The notes under the pieces are model-generated. The model was not told the origin of the DNA. It saw only the letters and a list, made by a program, of their open reading frames with translations, and made no database searches. The position numbers and the translations under genes are program-made. 64,000 bases of DNA from Lysobacter sp. (lineage in GTDB: Bacteria > Pseudomonadota > Gammaproteobacteria > Xanthomonadales > Xanthomonadaceae): contig SSGH01000017.1 of assembly GCA_008015835.1 (NCBI GenBank), forward strand, positions 1 through 64,000, in the 5' to 3' direction. Below are positions 24,587-33,210 of this stretch, one piece after another. How positions within the stretch are numbered: the first letter of the stretch is position 1; each line of letters starts with the position of its first letter.

Positions 24587-25114
24587 TCAGTTGCGCGACG
24601 GGTAGATGCCGCTCAGCGCGATGCAGAAATTGATAACGCTGTACGGTTGTAGATTCGGATGCGGTTGGTTGCCGCCCGCGGGCGACAGCGTCGCCGGATT
24701 GAGCGGCACGAGCGCGGTGGGCGAGGCATGCAGCGCCACGGACGTGTTGGCGTAGATGGCGTTGTTGGGATTGCGGGTGCTGCCGTTCGCCGTGGTGGCG
24801 TTGATCTGATGCGTGTGCGACGGCAGATTGGTGCTCAGCAGCGTCACGTTCTCGATACCCGCCGATTGACCGATTTGCACCGCGGGCGGTTGCCAACTGG
24901 GATCGACGGAAGAGGCGTAACCGATCGGCGTTCGGCTGCGCAGATCCGGCAGCGCGAAATTCGTGGTGCCGTTGCCGCCGTACTGCGTCCCCAGCAGCGA
25001 GAACAGCGCTTGGTTTTGGTTGATCGGTAACAATTGGCCATTACTGAGTGCCCAGAACTTCGGCGCGAAGCCGAAGCCGGCCATCATGATTTGGCCGATG
25101 AAGAATTCGCTCAT
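24587..25114 (-). CDS. Phage tail-collar domain protein (first of three)
   Basis: The 175-residue sequence starts MSEFFIGQIMMAGFGFAPKF, has LLPINQNQALFSLLGTQYGG and FALPDLRSRTPIGY, and ends YSVINFCIALSGIYPSRN. ATG 25114 has AAGGGGAGGA upstream, the strongest ribosome site of the three. It is the first gene of the minus-strand set, so the promoter should lie in 25115-25300. No capsid, terminase or lysis genes are nearby, so this is not an active prophage. Confidence 0.9.
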   Translation of the reverse strand: MSEFFIGQIMMAGFGFAPKFWALSNGQLLPINQNQALFSLLGTQYGGNGTTNFALPDLRSRTPIGYASSVDPSWQPPAVQIGQSAGIENVTLLSTNLPSHTHQINATTANGSTRNPNNAIYANTSVALHASPTALVPLNPATLSPAGGNQPHPNLQPYSVINFCIALSGIYPSRN

Positions 25115-25452
25115 CGTGATCCTCCCCTTGGATGGTGTGCGCGACGCATCGGTGCGTCGGCGCGCTCACTCTGAACCAGCTTCGCAGGGAGGGCAAGGGC
25201 CGTCGATCGAATTCGCGCGCGCTATCGACGACCCTGCAAGATGTTGCAGTGCGGCGGGATCGGACGATGCCGAAGGCGCCTCGGGACTTCCAGGACACCC
25301 GTATTCCTGCTCCAATAGCCCGTTACGGCGAATCGCGGGCACGGTGGCCCGTTCGCCGCGCTCACGACGTTAGATATCGGTCCGCGTCATCATGACGGAC
25401 CATGTGGATGCCATTCGGCCCCGTACGGGCCGAACTCAAGGGGGTTATGGAA
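25115..25452. other. Divergent intergenic region, tail-collar set / autotransporter
   Basis: The region must hold promoters for both directions. An imperfect inverted repeat with arms GTCCG and CGGAC around GTCAT/ATGAC lies at about 25379-25400, upstream of the autotransporter ribosome site. Open frames here give no plausible protein. Confidence 0.45.
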
Positions 25453-28400
25453 ATGTCGACTCGCTCTGTCGCGACGCGCGTCTCGCGCCTGGTCTCTTTC
25501 TTGAACGCTCGTGTGCGCGGTTTGTGCACGTCCGAATCGAGATTCGTCGAAACGCACGACCGCGGAGAGATCCGCCGCCTTCCCGAACGGCGGGGCGTCG
25601 GTGGGGTCGGCATCGCCCGAGTGGGCTTGGCCGCTTGGCTGCTCGCGCTCGGGTCGCTGTGGTCGTCGACGGCGTTCGCCGTCGGTTTGCCGTCGACCTA
25701 CCCCGGCTGCGCCACTCGCAACGCGACAGTCGCCTGGGGCGGCACCGTCAACGTCAACCTGACGACATGTCATTTCTTCGGCCTAGGCGTCGTCTCCACC
25801 CCACCGACGCACGGCACGGCCTCCGCAGGCGATCCGGCCCCGATCGACACCTATAACTACCAACACAACGGCAGCACTCCCGCCGGCGGCGGTAGCGATA
25901 CGTTCGTGGTGCTGGACGACAACAGCGACTTCATCACGGTCAACGTGACGATCCAGGCGCCCACCTCGTCGATCGTGGTCAGCCCCGCTTCGCTTCCCGC
26001 GATGAGCGCCGGCACGGCGTTCAGTCAGACCTTGACCTCGTCCGGCGGTCTCGCCCCGTACACCTACACGCTCAACGGCGGCACGCTCCCGCTCGGCCTG
26101 AGCTTGAGTCCGGCCGGCGTGATCAGCGGTACGCCGACGCAGCGCGGCAATTACGCGTTCACCGTGCGCTCCACCGATTCGACCACGCCCACCGCGCAGT
26201 TCGTCGATAAGGGCTACAGCGGCACCGTGAGCCCGGCGCCGCTGTCGATCAATCCGACCAGCGGTACGGCGATCCAGAACGTAGCGTTCTCGCAGACGGT
26301 GAGCGCGGTCGGCGGCGTCGCCCCGCACACGTTCGCGCTCGAAACCGGCACCTTCCCGGCAGGCATCGGTATCTCCACCGCCGGCGTGATCAGCGGCACC
26401 ACGAATGCAGCGCCCGGCAACTACCCGGTCACGCTGCGCGTCACCGACGCCAGCACCGGCGTGGGTTCGCACTTCGAACTGGAAAGCTACACCCTCACCG
26501 TCAGCCCGCCGCCGAGCGTCAGCATCGCGGTGTCGCCGGCCTCGGTGAGCGAAGACGGCGCGACCAACCTGACCTACACGGTCACGCGTAGCCTCAATCT
26601 CTCGTCGCCGACCACGGTCAACATCACCACGTCCGGCACCGCGACATCCGGCGCGGACTACGCCGGCGGCGTCGCCACGGTCGTGATTCCGGCCGGCGCG
26701 ACCACCGCCACGATCACCATCAATCCGAACGTCGACGGCACCGTCGAACCCAACGAAACCGTCATCCTCACCGTCGCGGCCGGCACCGGTTACACCGTCG
26801 GCGCTCCGGCCAGCGCCACCGGCACCATCCTCAACGACGACGTGCCGACCGCGACGATCAGCGTTTCCCCTGCTGCAGTCGCCGAAGACGGCGCGCCGAA
26901 TCTGGTCTACACCGTGACACTGAACCAGGCGTCGTTCTCGGCGCTCTCGGTGAACTACACCATCGGCGGCACGGCGGCCAACGGCACCGACTACGCCACG
27001 ATCGCCTCGCCGCTGGTCATCCCGGCGGGCAACACCACCGGCACGATCACGGTCAACCCGACCGCCGATACGAACATCGAAGCGGACGAAACCGTCACGC
27101 TCACGCTCGCCGCCGGCACCGGCTACACCGTCGGCGTGCCCAACAGCACGACCGGTACGATCCTCAACGACGACCTGCCGGTGCTGTCGATCAACGACGT
27201 CACCGTCACCGAAGGCAACAGCGGCATCACCAACGCCACGTTCACGGTGAGCTTGAACCAACCGGCCGGCCCGGGCGGCGTGACGTTCAACATCGCCACG
27301 GCCAACGGCACCGCGACGGCGGGCAGCGACTATGTCGCTCAGAACCTCACCGCCCAGACCATTCCCGCCGGCAGCAGCACGTACACGTTCACCGTGCAGG
27401 TCAACGGCGACACGCAGAACGAGGCGACGGAGACCTTCTTCGTCAACGTCACCGGCATTCTCAATGCCGATATCGCCGACGCGCAGGGCGTCGGCACGAT
27501 CACCAACGACGATCCGTTGCCCAGTCTGTCGATCAACGACGTGACCGTGGTCGAAGGCAACAGCGGCACGGTCAACGCGGTGTTCACCGTGACCCTGAGC
27601 GCGGCCAGCGGGCAAACGGTCAGCGTGAATTACGCCACCGCCGACGGCACCGCCACGCAGCCGGCGGATTACACCAGCACCTCCGGCACGGCGATTATCA
27701 CGTCGGGTCTGACCACGCAGACGATCAGCGTGCCGGTGATCGGCGAAATCGTGCCCGAGGCGAACGAGACCTTCTTCGTCAACCTCTCCGGCGCGAGCAA
27801 CGCGACGATCGCCGACAACCAAGGCGTCGGCACAATCACCAACGACGATGTGCCGGTGACGGTCAATCCGGCGAGCTTGCCGAACGGTCAGGTCGGTCTG
27901 GCGTACAGCCAAACCGTCACCGCCAGCGGCGGCAACGCGCCGTACACCTTCGCCGTGACGGCGGGCGCTCTCCCCGCAGGGTTGACGCTGGCTCCGAGCG
28001 GCACGCTCAGCGGCACGCCCACTGCGGGCGGCACCTTCAACTTCACCGTCACCGCGACCGACAGCAGCCCGTTCCCGGGCCCGTTCTCGGGTAACCGCGC
28101 CTACGTGCTGACGATCACCGATGGCGAGGTGGTGCTGCCGCCGGATACGCTGCCGGACGGCACGCTCGGCGTGCCCTACACCGGCGCGACCGGCCCGGCC
28201 ACCGGCGCGACCGCGCCCTACACCTACGCCGTGACGGCCGGCGCGCTGCCGGGCGGTCTGTCGATCAATCCTTCCACCGGCCAGATCACCGGTACGCCCA
28301 ATGCGCTGGGCACGTTCAACTTCAGCGTCACCGCCACCGACAGCAGCACCGGCACGGGTCCGTACGACATCACCGAAAACTATACGGTGACGATCATCGA

Positions 28401-31400
28401 CATCCCGCCGGTGGCGAACGCGTCGTCGCTGACCGTGGCCTACAACGCGGCGGCGACCAACGTGCCGCTGAACATCACCGGCGGTACGCCGGTGTCGCTG
28501 GCCATCGGCAGCGCACCGACGCACGGCACCGCCATCGTCAGCGGCACCACGATCACCTACCAACCGACCGTCGGTTACGCCGGCCCGGACAGCTTCACCT
28601 ACACCGCGACCAACACCGGCGGCACCTCCGCGCCCGCGACGGTCACGATCACGGTGCAGGATCCGGTGATCACGATCACCCCGAGCGGCGGTTTCGCCGC
28701 GACGGTCGCTGCGCCTTACACGCAAACCTTCACCTTCAACGGTGGCGCGCAGCCGTGGAGCGGTTACCAAGTCACGAACCTGCCGACCGGGCTGTCGATC
28801 ACCGGCAGCACGGCGAACACGGTGACGATCTCCGGTACGCCGACCCAGGCCGGTAGTTTCAATCTCAACGTCTCCGCCACCGACAGCAGCACCGGCAACG
28901 GCCCGTACACGGTCGGTCAAACGTTCCTGCTGACCGTCGCCGCGCCGACGCTGACGCTCAGTCCGGCGGCCGGCACGCTCAATGCGCCGTACGCCGTCGC
29001 GTATTCGCAGAGCTTCACCGCGGGCGGCGGCATCGGCCCGTACAGCTACGCCTTGAGCGGCGCCTTGCCGGCCGGCCTGACGTTCTCCGGCGGCACGATC
29101 TCGGGCACGCCGTCGGCCCCGGGCAGCTATCCGATCACCATCACCGCGACCGATACCGGCTCCAGCGGGACCGGCGCGCCGTTCACCATCGCGCAGAACT
29201 ACACGATCGACGTCCCCGCGCCGACCATCGTGATCAATCCGGCGACGCTGCCGAATCCGACCGCCGGCGCGTTCTACGGGCAGACCGTCAGCGCCTCGGG
29301 CGGCTTCGGCATCCATACCTTGACCGTGAGCAGCGGCAGCTTGCCTTCGGGCATCGGCATCGTTCCGTTGAGCTCCGCGATCGGGTTGGTCGGTACGTCC
29401 TTCGAAGTGGGCACGTTCAACTTCACGATCACCGCGACCGACCAGTTCGGCCAGACCGGCAGCCGCGCCTACACGCTGACGATCGCCGCGCCGACGCTGA
29501 CGATGACGCCCGCCGCCGGCACGTTGAACGCGCCGTACGCGACCGCGTTCTCGCAGACGTTCGCCGCATCGGGCGGTTCCAACAGCTTCAGCTACGCCCT
29601 CACCGGCACGCTGCCGGCCGGGTTGAGCTTCAGCGGCAACACGATCAGCGGCACGCCGACGGTGCCGGGCAGCTATCCGATCACCGTCACCGCCACGGAC
29701 ACCCTGCTCACCGGTACGGGTGCGCCGTTCTCGATCGCGCAGAACTACACGATCGATGTGCCCGCGCCGACCATCGCGATCAATCCGGCCACGCTGCCGA
29801 ATCCGGTCGCCGCTCAGCCGTATAGCCAGATCCTCAGCGCGACCGGCGGCGCCCCGTCGTATACCTTCGCGGTGACCGCCGGCAGCCTGCCGCCGGGCAT
29901 CACGCTCGCCAACAGCGGTGCGCTCTCGGGGACCTCGAACCAGGTCGGCAACTACAGCTTCACGATCACCGCGACCGACCAGTTCGGCCAGACCGGCAGC
30001 CGCGCCTATACGCTGACGATCGCCGCGCCGACGCTGACGATGACGCCCGCCGCCGGCACGTTGAACGCGCCGTACGCGACCGCGTTCTCGCAGACGTTCG
30101 CCGCATCGGGCGGTTCCAACAGCTTCGGCTACGTGCTGAGCGGCGTGCTGCCGTCGGGCCTGAGCTTCAGCGGCAACACGATCAGCGGCACGCCGACGGC
30201 GCCGGGCAGCTATCCGATCACCATCACCGCGACCGACACCGTGCTCACCGGCGTCGGCGCGCCGTTCTCGATCGCGCAGGACTACGTCATCAACGTGCCC
30301 GCGCCGACGATCGCGGTGAATCCGGCCACGCTGCCGAACACCACCGCCGGTCTGGCGTATAGCCAGACGCTGACCGCCGGCGGCGGCGTCTCGCCGTACG
30401 CCTTCACGGTCACGGCGGGCGCGTTGCCCACCGGTCTGAGCCTGTCCTCGAGCGGCGCGCTGTCGGGCACCACCACCGCCTCGGGCACGTTCAACTTCAC
30501 CGTCACCGCCACCGATGCGAACGGTCAGGCCGGCAGCCGCGCGTACACCGTGGTGGTCGCCGTTCCGACCATCGCGCTGACCCCGGCCACCCTGCCGGGC
30601 GGTACGGCCGGCACGGCGTACAGCCAGACGCTGACGATCTCGGGCGGCATCGCGCCGTACATCGTGACGCAGGCCGGCGCGCTGCCAACCGGCATCGCGT
30701 TCAACGCCGCCACCCGCACCTTCAGCGGCACGCCGACGCAGTCGGGTTCGTTCCCGATCAGCGTCACCGTCACCGACAGCACCGGCGGCACCGCGGCCAC
30801 GACGACCAACAACTACACGTTGACCATCGCCGTGCCGACGCTGACGCTGACCCCGGCGGCCGGCGCGCTGCCGGCCGGCACCGGCGGCACCGCGTACAGC
30901 CAGACCTTCGTGGCCAGCGGCGGTATCGCGCCGTACACCTACGCGCTCACCGCGGGCGCGCTGCCGACCGGGCTGACCTTCAACCCGGCGACCGGCGCGG
31001 TCACCGGCACGCCGACGGTGGCGGGCAACTTCAGCTTCAGCATCCGCGCCACCGACAGCACCACGGGTACGGCCGCGACGGTCACCAACGCCTACACGTT
31101 GGCCGTGGCGGCGCCGACCATCACCGTCAACCCGGCGACGCTGCCGGGCGCGATCTTCGGCATCACCTACGACGAAGACTTGACGGCGGTGGGCGGCACC
31201 GCGCCGTACGCGTTCGCGGTCACCGCGGGCGCGCTGCCGGCCGGCATCACGCTCAGCGGCAGCGGTCAATTCAGCGGTGCGGCAACGGCGACGGGCACGT
31301 TCAACTTCACCGTCACCGCCACCGACGCCCTGGGCTTCACCGGCACCCGCGCGTACACGATCTCGGCGGTGGAACGCCCGGATCCGACCCGCGACCCGGA

Positions 31401-32514
31401 TGTCCGCGGCTTGCTCGACGCGCAGGTCCAGTCGACCCGCCGCTTCGCCACCACGCAGATCAACAACTTCCAGCAGCGTCTGGAAAACCTGCACGGCAGC
31501 GATGCGCGCGACGGCGGCATGGCCTACAACCTGAGCTTCGAGACCCACGATCGCTGCATCGAGCAGGTCGGCCGCATGCCCGGCCAGCCGTGTCAGCGCG
31601 GCGGTAACGGCGCGGGCGGCGCGGGCGGCGAAGTCGACTCGATGGCCGGCGCCCGTCGCGCCGCGGCCACCGGCAACGACGGCGGCACCGCCTTCGGCGC
31701 TTGGGCCGGCGGCGCGATCCGTTCGGGCAACATCGACGGCCGCGGCGGCAGCAGCGACGTGGACTTCGAAACCGACGGCGTCAGCGTCGGTCTCGACTAC
31801 CGCTTCAGCCCGCGCTTCGCCTTCGGCGGCGGCTTGGGCTACGGTCGCGACAGCAGCGAAGTCGGCGACAACGGCGCGCGTTCGGACGGCACGTCGCTCA
31901 CCGCCGCGCTGTACGGCAGCTTCCAGCCGGGCGGCGCGTTCTTCCTCGACGGTCTGTTCGGGTATCAGCGTCTCGACTTCGATCTGCGCCGCACGGTCGC
32001 CCTCACCGGCAACCGCGTCCGCGGCAGCCGCGACGGCAGCCAGTGGTTCGCCTCGCTGTCGGCCGGCGCCGATTTGGGCCGCGACGCCTGGGGCTTCACC
32101 CCGTACGGCCGCCTGGACGTGGCCCGCGCCACGCTCGACGCCTACGTGGAAAGCGGCGACCCGCTGTTCGCGCTGCGCTACGAAGCGATGGACGTGGACA
32201 CCACGACCGGCACCTTGGGTCTGCGCATCGACTACCGCAAGCAAACGAGCTGGGGCAGCTTCTCGCCGCAGTTCCGCGCCGAGTACCAGCACGACTTCAA
32301 GAACGAGGCCGAAGCGGTGTTGCGCTACGCCGACCTGATCGGGCAGACCTACCGCACCGACATCGCCGGCTTCGACAACAACCGGTTCGTGATCGGTCTG
32401 GGCGCGCTGTTCGACACCGACAGCGACTGGTCCTTCCGGATCGAGTATCGCGGCCAAGTCGGCGGCGACGATACCGACCACGGCCTGCTGCTGAACGTCG
32501 AGAAGAAGTATTGA
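25453..32514 (+). CDS. Giant autotransporter with Calx-beta and putative-Ig repeats
   Basis: The protein has 2353 residues. ATG 25453 is chosen because a GGGGG run sits 8 bp upstream; other in-frame ATGs lie at 25402, 25408 and 25447. The signal hydrophobic core is at about 57-75 (cleavage after AFA), so it has a ~55-residue N-terminal extension as in some autotransporters. Then come two putative-Ig repeats (about 176-353), four Calx-beta domains (about 356-800, each closing in LNDD or TNDD), about a dozen more He_PIG-type Ig repeats and one cadherin-like unit (801-1973). A helical linker near 1985-2020 precedes a C-terminal autotransporter beta-barrel (about 2080-2353) ending LLLNVEKKY. It is probably a calcium-influenced surface adhesin displayed through its own barrel. 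A terminator follows. Confidence 0.9.
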   Translation: MSTRSVATRVSRLVSFLNARVRGLCTSESRFVETHDRGEIRRLPERRGVGGVGIARVGLAAWLLALGSLWSSTAFAVGLPSTYPGCATRNATVAWGGTVNVNLTTCHFFGLGVVSTPPTHGTASAGDPAPIDTYNYQHNGSTPAGGGSDTFVVLDDNSDFITVNVTIQAPTSSIVVSPASLPAMSAGTAFSQTLTSSGGLAPYTYTLNGGTLPLGLSLSPAGVISGTPTQRGNYAFTVRSTDSTTPTAQFVDKGYSGTVSPAPLSINPTSGTAIQNVAFSQTVSAVGGVAPHTFALETGTFPAGIGISTAGVISGTTNAAPGNYPVTLRVTDASTGVGSHFELESYTLTVSPPPSVSIAVSPASVSEDGATNLTYTVTRSLNLSSPTTVNITTSGTATSGADYAGGVATVVIPAGATTATITINPNVDGTVEPNETVILTVAAGTGYTVGAPASATGTILNDDVPTATISVSPAAVAEDGAPNLVYTVTLNQASFSALSVNYTIGGTAANGTDYATIASPLVIPAGNTTGTITVNPTADTNIEADETVTLTLAAGTGYTVGVPNSTTGTILNDDLPVLSINDVTVTEGNSGITNATFTVSLNQPAGPGGVTFNIATANGTATAGSDYVAQNLTAQTIPAGSSTYTFTVQVNGDTQNEATETFFVNVTGILNADIADAQGVGTITNDDPLPSLSINDVTVVEGNSGTVNAVFTVTLSAASGQTVSVNYATADGTATQPADYTSTSGTAIITSGLTTQTISVPVIGEIVPEANETFFVNLSGASNATIADNQGVGTITNDDVPVTVNPASLPNGQVGLAYSQTVTASGGNAPYTFAVTAGALPAGLTLAPSGTLSGTPTAGGTFNFTVTATDSSPFPGPFSGNRAYVLTITDGEVVLPPDTLPDGTLGVPYTGATGPATGATAPYTYAVTAGALPGGLSINPSTGQITGTPNALGTFNFSVTATDSSTGTGPYDITENYTVTIIDIPPVANASSLTVAYNAAATNVPLNITGGTPVSLAIGSAPTHGTAIVSGTTITYQPTVGYAGPDSFTYTATNTGGTSAPATVTITVQDPVITITPSGGFAATVAAPYTQTFTFNGGAQPWSGYQVTNLPTGLSITGSTANTVTISGTPTQAGSFNLNVSATDSSTGNGPYTVGQTFLLTVAAPTLTLSPAAGTLNAPYAVAYSQSFTAGGGIGPYSYALSGALPAGLTFSGGTISGTPSAPGSYPITITATDTGSSGTGAPFTIAQNYTIDVPAPTIVINPATLPNPTAGAFYGQTVSASGGFGIHTLTVSSGSLPSGIGIVPLSSAIGLVGTSFEVGTFNFTITATDQFGQTGSRAYTLTIAAPTLTMTPAAGTLNAPYATAFSQTFAASGGSNSFSYALTGTLPAGLSFSGNTISGTPTVPGSYPITVTATDTLLTGTGAPFSIAQNYTIDVPAPTIAINPATLPNPVAAQPYSQILSATGGAPSYTFAVTAGSLPPGITLANSGALSGTSNQVGNYSFTITATDQFGQTGSRAYTLTIAAPTLTMTPAAGTLNAPYATAFSQTFAASGGSNSFGYVLSGVLPSGLSFSGNTISGTPTAPGSYPITITATDTVLTGVGAPFSIAQDYVINVPAPTIAVNPATLPNTTAGLAYSQTLTAGGGVSPYAFTVTAGALPTGLSLSSSGALSGTTTASGTFNFTVTATDANGQAGSRAYTVVVAVPTIALTPATLPGGTAGTAYSQTLTISGGIAPYIVTQAGALPTGIAFNAATRTFSGTPTQSGSFPISVTVTDSTGGTAATTTNNYTLTIAVPTLTLTPAAGALPAGTGGTAYSQTFVASGGIAPYTYALTAGALPTGLTFNPATGAVTGTPTVAGNFSFSIRATDSTTGTAATVTNAYTLAVAAPTITVNPATLPGAIFGITYDEDLTAVGGTAPYAFAVTAGALPAGITLSGSGQFSGAATATGTFNFTVTATDALGFTGTRAYTISAVERPDPTRDPDVRGLLDAQVQSTRRFATTQINNFQQRLENLHGSDARDGGMAYNLSFETHDRCIEQVGRMPGQPCQRGGNGAGGAGGEVDSMAGARRAAATGNDGGTAFGAWAGGAIRSGNIDGRGGSSDVDFETDGVSVGLDYRFSPRFAFGGGLGYGRDSSEVGDNGARSDGTSLTAALYGSFQPGGAFFLDGLFGYQRLDFDLRRTVALTGNRVRGSRDGSQWFASLSAGADLGRDAWGFTPYGRLDVARATLDAYVESGDPLFALRYEAMDVDTTTGTLGLRIDYRKQTSWGSFSPQFRAEYQHDFKNEAEAVLRYADLIGQTYRTDIAGFDNNRFVIGLGALFDTDSDWSFRIEYRGQVGGDDTDHGLLLNVEKKY
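29421..30127 (+). repeat. Two near-identical ~170-bp copies inside the autotransporter gene
   Basis: 29421-29590 and 29958-30127 differ at one base that I can see, 537 bp (179 codons) apart. Other Ig-repeat units in the gene are much more diverged. The pattern indicates recent duplication or gene conversion of an Ig-repeat pair and a hot spot for changes in repeat number. Confidence 0.85.
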
Positions 32515-32540
32515 TCCTCGCCTCGGCGAACCCGCACGAA

Positions 32541-32573
32541 AAAGAAGCGCCCCTCACGGGGCGCTTCTTTTTT
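32541..32573 (+). terminator. Intrinsic terminator of the autotransporter gene
   Basis: The perfect 10-bp stem GAAGCGCCCC (32544-32553) pairs with GGGGCGCTTC (32558-32567), with a 4-nt loop and six T. It lies 27 bp after the stop. A-rich sequence on the other side allows some function in the reverse direction, for the convergent gene at 32662. Confidence 0.92.
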
Positions 32574-32661
32574 GGATCCTTGGTGCGGGAAGAAAAGCGA
32601 AACGTCCGACCCGCAGTTCGCGGCGTCGACGCGAATTCGTCGGCGCCGCGCGCCGCCTTTC

Positions 32662-32991
32662 TCAGGCTTGGGACGTATCCTGCGCGTCTTCCTCGGCGCC
32701 GGCGTCTTGCATGCCGGCGTCTTGAATGTCGTCGTCTTGAATGTCGTCGCGCAACGCGATCTCGTCCGGTTCGTCTCGCCCCAGAAGCGAGCGATTCCGC
32801 CTATTCAGTTCTTTTTCGTGATCGATCCACACATGAATTTGGTCGTCGGCCAATTTAGCCAAACGCTCCTCATCGATGAGAGGCGAACGCGGCGGCGGGC
32901 GAACCACGCTCGCTTGGACCTTTTGCGCCTGATGCTTGAGCCCGCGTTTCGCGGGCGTTTCTTCGTCGTCCGAATCGAACCAATCCGACAT
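32662..32991 (-). CDS. Small acidic protein of unknown function
   Basis: This 109-residue protein starts MSDWFDSDDEETPAKRGLKH, with a GGGGA ribosome site upstream of ATG 32991. The middle (RSPLIDEERLAKLADDQIHVWIDHE) is probably helical. The C-terminus is acidic with a short degenerate repeat DDIQ/DDIQDAGMQDAG. It has no signal or membrane segment. The longer reading frame that continues upstream is antisense to recC and rejected. I do not recognise the family. It is convergent with the autotransporter and divergent from recC. Confidence 0.65.
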   Translation of the reverse strand: MSDWFDSDDEETPAKRGLKHQAQKVQASVVRPPPRSPLIDEERLAKLADDQIHVWIDHEKELNRRNRSLLGRDEPDEIALRDDIQDDDIQDAGMQDAGAEEDAQDTSQA

Positions 32992-33210
32992 ACGGTGTCC
33001 CCTGCGTCCTGTCTGATGTCGTGAAGACGCCCGCTCGCCGAATCGCTCGGGTCGCGGCGTCCGCTGCATCGCGTCGGTTTCCCACGCGGCGCTCCCCGCC
33101 CGCGCACCGTCGCGAATCGTCAGCTTAAACGACGAGCGGGGCCGCGAACGGCCGAATGCGCGGTCGTACGAACGCATTCGGACGGGCGCGCGGATCGCGG
33201 CTCCGGCATC

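Noticed and set aside
22766..25114. Prophage remnant
   Set aside because: Only tail-collar genes occur; there is no integrase, capsid, terminase or lysis gene, and composition is like the host.
25900..31400. Possible CRISPR array or satellite
   Set aside because: The repeats are in-frame protein repeats (Calx-beta and putative Ig) with coding-type variation and no regular short repeat-spacer pattern.
25783..32481. Minus-strand 2232-residue open frame
   Set aside because: It is the shadow of the autotransporter gene in high-GC repetitive DNA; the translation is Arg/Ala/Gly-rich with no domain.
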